The notes below the pieces were generated by a model. The model saw only the letters and a list, made by a program, of their open reading frames with translations. It ran no database searches and was not told the origin of the DNA. A DNA stretch of 64,000 nucleotides, taken from contig NZ_CP035491.1 of the NCBI RefSeq assembly GCF_004135405.1, forward strand, positions 372,001 to 436,000, in the 5' to 3' direction. This document shows positions 59,582 through 64,000 of this stretch, piece by piece. This DNA is from Agromyces protaetiae. GTDB lineage: Bacteria; Actinomycetota; Actinomycetes; Actinomycetales; Microbacteriaceae. Positions within the stretch are counted from its first letter, which is position 1. Each line of letters opens with the position of its first letter. The translations under genes were made by a program, and so were the position numbers.

Positions 59582-60538
59582 ATGACGACAGTGATCGACG
59601 CGCGCGGCCTCGAGAAGCGATTCGGCCGCGCCACCGCCCTCGACGGACTCGACCTCCGGGTCGACGCGGGCGAAGTGCACGGATTCCTGGGCCCGAACGG
59701 CGCCGGCAAGTCCACGACCATCCGCATCCTCCTCGGCCTCGCGCGCGCCTCGGGCGGCACCGCCGCGGTCTTCGGCGACAACCCCTGGGCGCACGCGGCA
59801 TCCCTCCACCGCCGCATCGCGTACGTGCCGGGCGACGTGAGCGTCTGGCCCAACCTTTCGGGTGGCGAGGCGATCGACCTGCTCTCGCGCCTGCGCGGCG
59901 GCACGCACGACAAGGCCGCGTACGCCGCCGAGCGCGCACGGCTCGTCGAAGCGTTCGAGTTCGACCCGCGCAAGAAGGGCCGCGCCTACTCGAAGGGCAA
60001 CCGGCAGAAGGTCGCGCTCATCGCGGCGTTCGCGACGCCCGCCGACCTGTACATCCTCGACGAGCCGACGAGCGGCCTCGACCCGCTCATGTCGCAGGTC
60101 TTCACGAAGGAGGTCGACCGGGTCGCCAAAGAGGGCGCGACCGTGCTGCTGTCGAGCCACATCCTCTCCGAGGTCGAAGACCTCTGCGACCGGGTCAGCA
60201 TCATCCGCGCGGGCAAGGTCGTCGAGTCGGGCACGCTCGCAGACCTGCGGCACCTGACGCGCACCGAGATCGCGTTCGTGCACGACACAGCACAGGATGC
60301 CTCGGTGCGGGCGATCCCCGGAACGAACGACCTGGTCGTCGACGCGGGCCGCGTGCGGTTCACGGTCGACAGCGACCACGTGCCATCCGTGCTCCCCGAA
60401 CTCGCCCGCCTCGAAGTCAAAGGCCTCACCGTCACCCCGCCGACCCTCGAGGAGCTCTTCCTCCGCCACTACGGCGACCGGATCGAGGCATCCGGGCCCG
60501 CCGACGCCGACCCGACCGAGGCCGGTGCCCGCTCATGA
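59582..60538 (+). CDS. ABC exporter ATPase
   Basis: 318 residues. Walker A GPNGAGKSTT (about 38), the signature region YSKGNRQKVALIAAFA, Walker B LYILDEPTSGLDP and the H-loop LLSSHILSEVEDL define a drug/antibiotic-exporter-type ATPase (CcmA/DrrA group). Its ATG is 7 nt from a -10 hexamer. It pairs with the permease encoded next (ATGA overlap). Confidence 0.92.
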   Translation: MTTVIDARGLEKRFGRATALDGLDLRVDAGEVHGFLGPNGAGKSTTIRILLGLARASGGTAAVFGDNPWAHAASLHRRIAYVPGDVSVWPNLSGGEAIDLLSRLRGGTHDKAAYAAERARLVEAFEFDPRKKGRAYSKGNRQKVALIAAFATPADLYILDEPTSGLDPLMSQVFTKEVDRVAKEGATVLLSSHILSEVEDLCDRVSIIRAGKVVESGTLADLRHLTRTEIAFVHDTAQDASVRAIPGTNDLVVDAGRVRFTVDSDHVPSVLPELARLEVKGLTVTPPTLEELFLRHYGDRIEASGPADADPTEAGARS

Positions 60539-62157
60539 GCGTGTTCACCGCGCTGCTGCTCCAGCGCCTCCGGCGCGACCGGCTGCAGCTCATCCTCTGG
60601 GTCGTGGGCATCGCGCTGCTGGCGTACGCCGTGATCGGGGCGGTGTTCGACACCTACGGCACCGAGTCCGAGCGCAAGGACATCCTCGGCGTCGCGATCG
60701 CGACCCGCACGATCCTGATCTTCCGCGGCACGCCGAACGGCGTGAGCGACGGCGCGTTCGCGTTCTTCCTGATCTTCGCGTGGCTCTCGCTCATGGGCGG
60801 GCTCATGAGCACCTTCCTCGCGGTGCGGCATACGCGCGCCGAGGAGGAGCAGGGCCGCGCCGAACTCGTCGCAGCGACGCAGGCGGGCCGTGTGCTGCCG
60901 ACCCTCGCGACGGTCGTCGAGGGCGTCATCGCGAACATCCTCGTGGGGCTCGGCGTCGCGGTCGGGTTCATCCTCGGCGGGCTCGAGCCGGTCGGCTCGT
61001 TCGTCGCGGGCGCCGCGATGGTCGCGACGGGCGTCGCGTTCCTCGCGTTCGGCCTCCTCGCGGCGCAGCTCTTCCGCACCTCGCGCGGGGCGAACGGCAT
61101 CTCGGTCGCGTTCGTGCTCGCCGCCTACCTGTTGCGCGGCATCGGCGACGCAGCGGGCACGCCGTCAGAGGACCTCCTGCATGTCACGCCCGCGTGGCCC
61201 AGCTGGCTCTCGCCCATCGGGTACGGGCAGTTCACGGGCGCGTTCGTCGAGAACGACCTCGTCCCGCTCCTCGTGCCCCTCGCGTTCGCGGTCGTGGTCA
61301 TCGCCGGCGTCTTCGGTCTGCAATCGGTACGCGACCAGGGCGCGAGCCTTCTGCCGGGGCGTGCCGGGCGCGCGACCGCCGGGCCTGGGCTCTCGAACAG
61401 CCTCGGACTCGCGTGGCGGCTCAACGCGTCGATCTTCGCGGCGTGGGCGGCGGGCGGCGCGGCGACCGGCCTCCTCGCGGCATCGCTCTCGGGGCTCGTG
61501 GGCGATCTCGCGGGCGAGGCCCCGCAGGTCGTCGACACTTTGCGGAGCCTCGTGGGCGACGAGGCGAGCCTCGAGCAGGCGTTCATCGCGACGTTCTACT
61601 CGCTCGTCGGCATCCTCGCCGCGTGCTGCGCGGCACAGGTCGCCATGCGAGCGCGCCAGGAGGAGGTGCACGGCACCGCCGAACTCGTGCTCGCGACACC
61701 CGTGTCGCGCGTGCGCTGGCTCGCCGAGTACTGGATCGTCGGCGTCATCGTGATCGTCGGCATGCTCGGCATCTCGGCGGTCGCGGGCGTGCTCGGCGCC
61801 CTCCGAGGAGCGAACGCCGATACGGTCATCCAGAACATCTGGGAGGCCGCGGCCGCGCAACTGCCCGTGAGCCTCCTCTTCCTCGGCGTGACGCTCGTCG
61901 TCTTCGCCTTCCTGCCGCGCGCGACGATCCCGCTCGGATGGGCGCTCGTCGGCGTGGCCGCGATCCTCGGCCTCTTCGGCCCCATCCTCGGGCTCCCCGA
62001 GTGGGTCGTCGACCTCTCGCCGTTCGCGCACTCCCCCGTGCCCGCGGGCGACGGAACCGACTGGGCGGGCGGGTTCTGGCTGCTCGGCGTCGCCGCCGTC
62101 GCGGCGGTCGTCGCGATCGCGTCGATGCGTCGGCGCGAGATCGCGAGCGGCGGATGA
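60535..62157 (+). CDS. ABC exporter permease (polyketide-antibiotic exporter type)
   Basis: 540 residues with about twelve hydrophobic segments in two similar halves, beginning MSVFTALLLQRLRRDRLQLILW and containing RHTRAEEEQGRAELVAATQAGR and a matching RARQEEVHGTAELVLATPVSR in the second half. This duplicated E-x-x-G-R/T-AEL pattern is typical of TnrB3/OleC5-like multidrug exporters. Substrate unknown. ATGA overlap with the ATPase gene. Confidence 0.88.
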   Translation: MSVFTALLLQRLRRDRLQLILWVVGIALLAYAVIGAVFDTYGTESERKDILGVAIATRTILIFRGTPNGVSDGAFAFFLIFAWLSLMGGLMSTFLAVRHTRAEEEQGRAELVAATQAGRVLPTLATVVEGVIANILVGLGVAVGFILGGLEPVGSFVAGAAMVATGVAFLAFGLLAAQLFRTSRGANGISVAFVLAAYLLRGIGDAAGTPSEDLLHVTPAWPSWLSPIGYGQFTGAFVENDLVPLLVPLAFAVVVIAGVFGLQSVRDQGASLLPGRAGRATAGPGLSNSLGLAWRLNASIFAAWAAGGAATGLLAASLSGLVGDLAGEAPQVVDTLRSLVGDEASLEQAFIATFYSLVGILAACCAAQVAMRARQEEVHGTAELVLATPVSRVRWLAEYWIVGVIVIVGMLGISAVAGVLGALRGANADTVIQNIWEAAAAQLPVSLLFLGVTLVVFAFLPRATIPLGWALVGVAAILGLFGPILGLPEWVVDLSPFAHSPVPAGDGTDWAGGFWLLGVAAVAAVVAIASMRRREIASGG

Positions 62158-62183
62158 CCGGTCGCGGATGAAAGACTGAGTGG

Positions 62184-62657
62184 ATGCCTCGCGACGAGCA
62201 CGCCCTGCGCGCCGCGGTCGAACAATCGGCCGCGGTGCTCACGGCTGCCGGGTTCCCCAAGATGCCGGCGCGCGTGCTCATGTCGCTCGCCGTCGCCGAG
62301 CGTGGCGGCAAGACGGCCGCCGAGCTCGCCGACGAACTCACGGTGAGCCCGGCCGCGATCTCGGGGGCGGTGCGCTATCTGCAGACGGTGGGAATCATCC
62401 ACCGCATCCCGCAGCCCGGCAGCCGTCGCGACAAGTGGGAGCTCCTCGACGACGCCTGGTACTCGACGCTCGTGGCGAAGAGCCCCGTGTACGCGGCGAT
62501 CTCGGCGCTCTCCGACAAGCTCGCCGACGCGATCGGCGACGACGATTCGCCGCCCGGGGCCCGCACTCGCGAGATGGCGAGGTTCTACCGGTTCATCGAC
62601 CGCAAGATGCCCGAGCTGCTGCGCGACTGGGAGGACGAGCGAGGCTCGGTCGGGTGA
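62184..62657 (+). CDS. MarR/GbsR-type transcriptional regulator
   Basis: 157 residues. The winged HTH is KMPARVLMSLAVAERGGKTAAELADEL followed by TVSPAAISGAVRYLQTVG and wing IHRIPQPGSRRDKWEL. The family often represses the transporter operon it belongs to. The gene starts 26 nt after the permease; AAGACT 6 nt before the ATG could give it an additional promoter. It probably binds the palindrome at 59543 (inference). Confidence 0.87.
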   Translation: MPRDEHALRAAVEQSAAVLTAAGFPKMPARVLMSLAVAERGGKTAAELADELTVSPAAISGAVRYLQTVGIIHRIPQPGSRRDKWELLDDAWYSTLVAKSPVYAAISALSDKLADAIGDDDSPPGARTREMARFYRFIDRKMPELLRDWEDERGSVG

Positions 62658-62702
62658 GCAGTAAGACGGCGGATTCGGCGTAGTGTCCGGCTTTCGATTG
62701 GA

Positions 62703-63128
62703 TCACCGCGTGAGCTCGAGGATCGTGCCCGTCGCAAGCGCCACGACGCCGATCGAGGCGAGCACGATGCCGAGGGTGCGGAGGATGCGCCGCCCGATCG
62801 GCCGTTCGTTGAGCCGTACGTGCCCGGGGTCGCGCTCGCAGTAGAAGGCGGGCTGCTCGTCGCGGTTCACGACGTGCGCGAACTCCTGTTCGTCGAGCTC
62901 ACGCTCGTGGAACTCGCCGCCCGCGAACCAGCGGACGAGCGCGGGGAGGGAGTCGGGGTCGAGTTGGCCCGGCGTTCCGCCGCCGCCCGTGACAACGGCG
63001 TCGGTCGGGAGCCATCGCCCATCGACGAGTCGGATCAGCAGCGCGATGAGGAGGCACAGCACGCCGACCGAGAGGGCGATCCAGCCGATGACCTCGGCGA
63101 TCCCCGAGACGACGTCGGATGGGTGCAC
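62703..63128 (-). CDS. Membrane protein of unknown function
   Basis: 141 residues with a hydrophobic helix near each end (IGWIALSVGVLCLLIALLI and LRTLGIVLASIGVVALATG) and a polar middle containing WFAGGEFHERELDEQEFAHV. No domain recognised. The GTG follows TAGCGT by 6 nt. It lies downstream of the DUF402 gene on the same strand. Confidence 0.75.
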   Translation of the reverse strand: MHPSDVVSGIAEVIGWIALSVGVLCLLIALLIRLVDGRWLPTDAVVTGGGGTPGQLDPDSLPALVRWFAGGEFHERELDEQEFAHVVNRDEQPAFYCERDPGHVRLNERPIGRRILRTLGIVLASIGVVALATGTILELTR

Positions 63129-63174
63129 GGGGCAACGCTATCGGCTCCGTGAGGGACCCGCCCGGCGACGCGAT

Positions 63175-63729
63175 TCAGCCGGCGAGCGCACGCAGCACCG
63201 CGAACCAGCGCGCGGGCGTCGCCTCGTCGAAGGGCGGCTCGCGCCGCTCGACGGCCCTGAGCAGTGCCGCGGCGTGGGCCTCGGTCCGTTCGACGACGAC
63301 GTCGGGGTAGCCGAACTTCGCGCGGTGTTCGGCGAACTCGTCCTCGTCGTCGAGGTAGACCGATCCGTCGCCGCGCTCGATGACGTCGAGGTCGAGGTCG
63401 ATCATCGAGACCGTCGTGCCCGTGGCATCCGCCGTCCACTCGGGCGTCGTCGTGAGGTCGACGTAGACGCGCGTGCCGCGCGGGTGCCCGAGGTTGAAGG
63501 CGGGCGTCCAGCCCGCGTCGGGGAAGAGCGAGACGGTCTCCCACTCGGAGTCGAACTGCCAGCCCGGCCGGTCGTAGTGCGTGCCCGCGGGGAACCCGAC
63601 CCACTCGCCGTGCTCGTCGCGCCCGAGCCGGACGCCGTCGTAGTGCCAGTGCCGCGTGCCGTCCCACTTGCGGTAGCGGACGCGCACGAGCGCGCCGGGT
63701 TCGGCGGGACGCTCCGCGGGGTCGGTCAC
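63175..63729 (-). CDS. DUF402-family protein
   Basis: 184 residues. The start VRVRYRKWDGTRHWHYDGVRLG, WVGFPAGTHYDRPG, the NLGHPRGTRVYVDLTTTPEW and IDLDLDVIERGDGSVYLDDEDEFAE segments match DUF402, a fold seen in nucleoside phosphatases and FomD. Exact role unknown. The GTG follows TAGGCT by 6 nt. Confidence 0.85.
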   Translation of the reverse strand: MTDPAERPAEPGALVRVRYRKWDGTRHWHYDGVRLGRDEHGEWVGFPAGTHYDRPGWQFDSEWETVSLFPDAGWTPAFNLGHPRGTRVYVDLTTTPEWTADATGTTVSMIDLDLDVIERGDGSVYLDDEDEFAEHRAKFGYPDVVVERTEAHAAALLRAVERREPPFDEATPARWFAVLRALAG

Positions 63730-63751
63730 GGGTCGAGCCTACGCCGCGTGC

Positions 63752-64000
63752 TCAGACGAGGGCGCCGAGTCGGTCGGCCAGGCGTTCGGTCACGAGAGCG
63801 CGGAACGCGGGATGCTCCGCCGCAGCCCCACCCAGGAGGTCGAGGAGTCCCGCGGCGAGGGCCGGGGCATCCGTCGACCCGCCGACCTGCGACGACGCGA
63901 CGATCACCGCGAGTTCGGCGGCGCGCCCGTCGGCGATCGGCTCGCCGGCATCGACGCGCGCGACGAGGAACGCGGCCCACGCCGCGACGGCCTCGGCGAC
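63752..64000 (-). CDS. C-terminus of a mannitol dehydrogenase/fructuronate reductase-like protein (partial)
   Basis: The last 82 codons of a minus-strand gene that runs off the window. The reading VAAWAAFLVARVDAGEPIAD and ALAAGLLDLLGGAAAEHPAF resembles the helical C-terminal domain of the polyol dehydrogenase family. Identification from this fragment alone is tentative. Confidence 0.55.
   Translation of the reverse strand, partial: VAEAVAAWAAFLVARVDAGEPIADGRAAELAVIVASSQVGGSTDAPALAAGLLDLLGGAAAEHPAFRALVTERLADRLGALV

Overview
The window is about 70% GC with GTG starts, menaquinone (not ubiquinone) genes, an actinobacterial bS22-type mini ribosomal protein and DUF4229/DUF559-type proteins. This points to a chromosomal segment of a high-GC actinobacterium, most likely family Microbacteriaceae (inference from gene content; no database search was possible). 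Nearly all of it is protein coding, with three tRNA genes, one insertion sequence and several long intergenic palindromes.

Layout. 1-1.2 kb: DeoR regulator, tRNA-Met and tRNA-Thr. 1.2-9.1 kb: a maltodextrin locus (GH13 hydrolase, MalG, MalF and MalE on the minus strand, divergent from a GH13 alpha-glucosidase) with LacI-type operators between malE and the glucosidase. 9.2-12 kb: M23 peptidase and inositol-monophosphatase-like protein. 12.08-13.38 kb: an IS481-family element inserted exactly at the 3' end of tRNA-Tyr. 13.5-17.2 kb: bacterial PH-domain protein, small membrane protein, LacI regulator, MOSC protein, YajQ. 17.2-18.5 kb: an AbiEi/PD-(D/E)XK nuclease-like gene bracketed by two related palindromes. 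18.5-20.3 kb: alpha/beta hydrolase and prepilin peptidase. 20.4-33 kb and 40.3-41.3 kb: ferredoxin reductase, polyprenyl diphosphate synthase and menG, menF, menD, menA, menE, menB, menC, giving most of the chorismate-to-menaquinone route, with PPK2 and a few membrane proteins interspersed. 33-40.3 kb: a DUF4430-like lipoprotein, a one-polypeptide ECF transporter and cobalamin-dependent MetH. 41.6-48 kb: a giant secreted alpha-amylase/pullulanase with LacI-type operators. 48.3-53.2 kb: cytochrome c biogenesis operon (histidine phosphatase, TlpA/ResA, CcdA, ResB, CcsB). 53.3-54.4 kb: a second DUF559-type nuclease gene, again bracketed by a pair of palindromes. 54.5-59.2 kb: formylglycine-generating enzyme, glutaredoxin-like protein, bS22, GNAT, ArsR, and the KtrB/KtrA potassium system. 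59.6-62.7 kb: ABC exporter plus MarR-type regulator behind a 22-bp perfect palindrome. The end carries two small proteins and the C-terminus of a mannitol dehydrogenase-like protein.

How parts fit together. The extracellular amylase/pullulanase would release maltodextrins, MalEFG would import them and the two cytoplasmic GH13 enzymes would degrade them; near-identical LacI-type sites upstream of the glucosidase/malE and of the giant enzyme suggest one regulon. The Men enzymes supply menaquinone and the Ccs (System II) genes supply cytochrome c for the same respiratory chain. The ECF transporter next to MetH suggests a cobalamin supply.

The most unusual signals are: (1) two DUF559/AbiEi-type nuclease genes each flanked by a pair of locus-specific 55-56 bp palindromes; (2) a 9-mer GGATGYCTC present about once per kb on both strands and in several reading frames, roughly 50 times my rough expectation; (3) an IS481-type element with a 15-bp target duplication that copied the tRNA-Tyr 3' end and moved its terminator 1.3 kb away; (4) a four-domain T-A-A-S ECF transporter; (5) about twenty genes with a -10 hexamer only 6-7 nt before the start codon, implying leaderless mRNAs.
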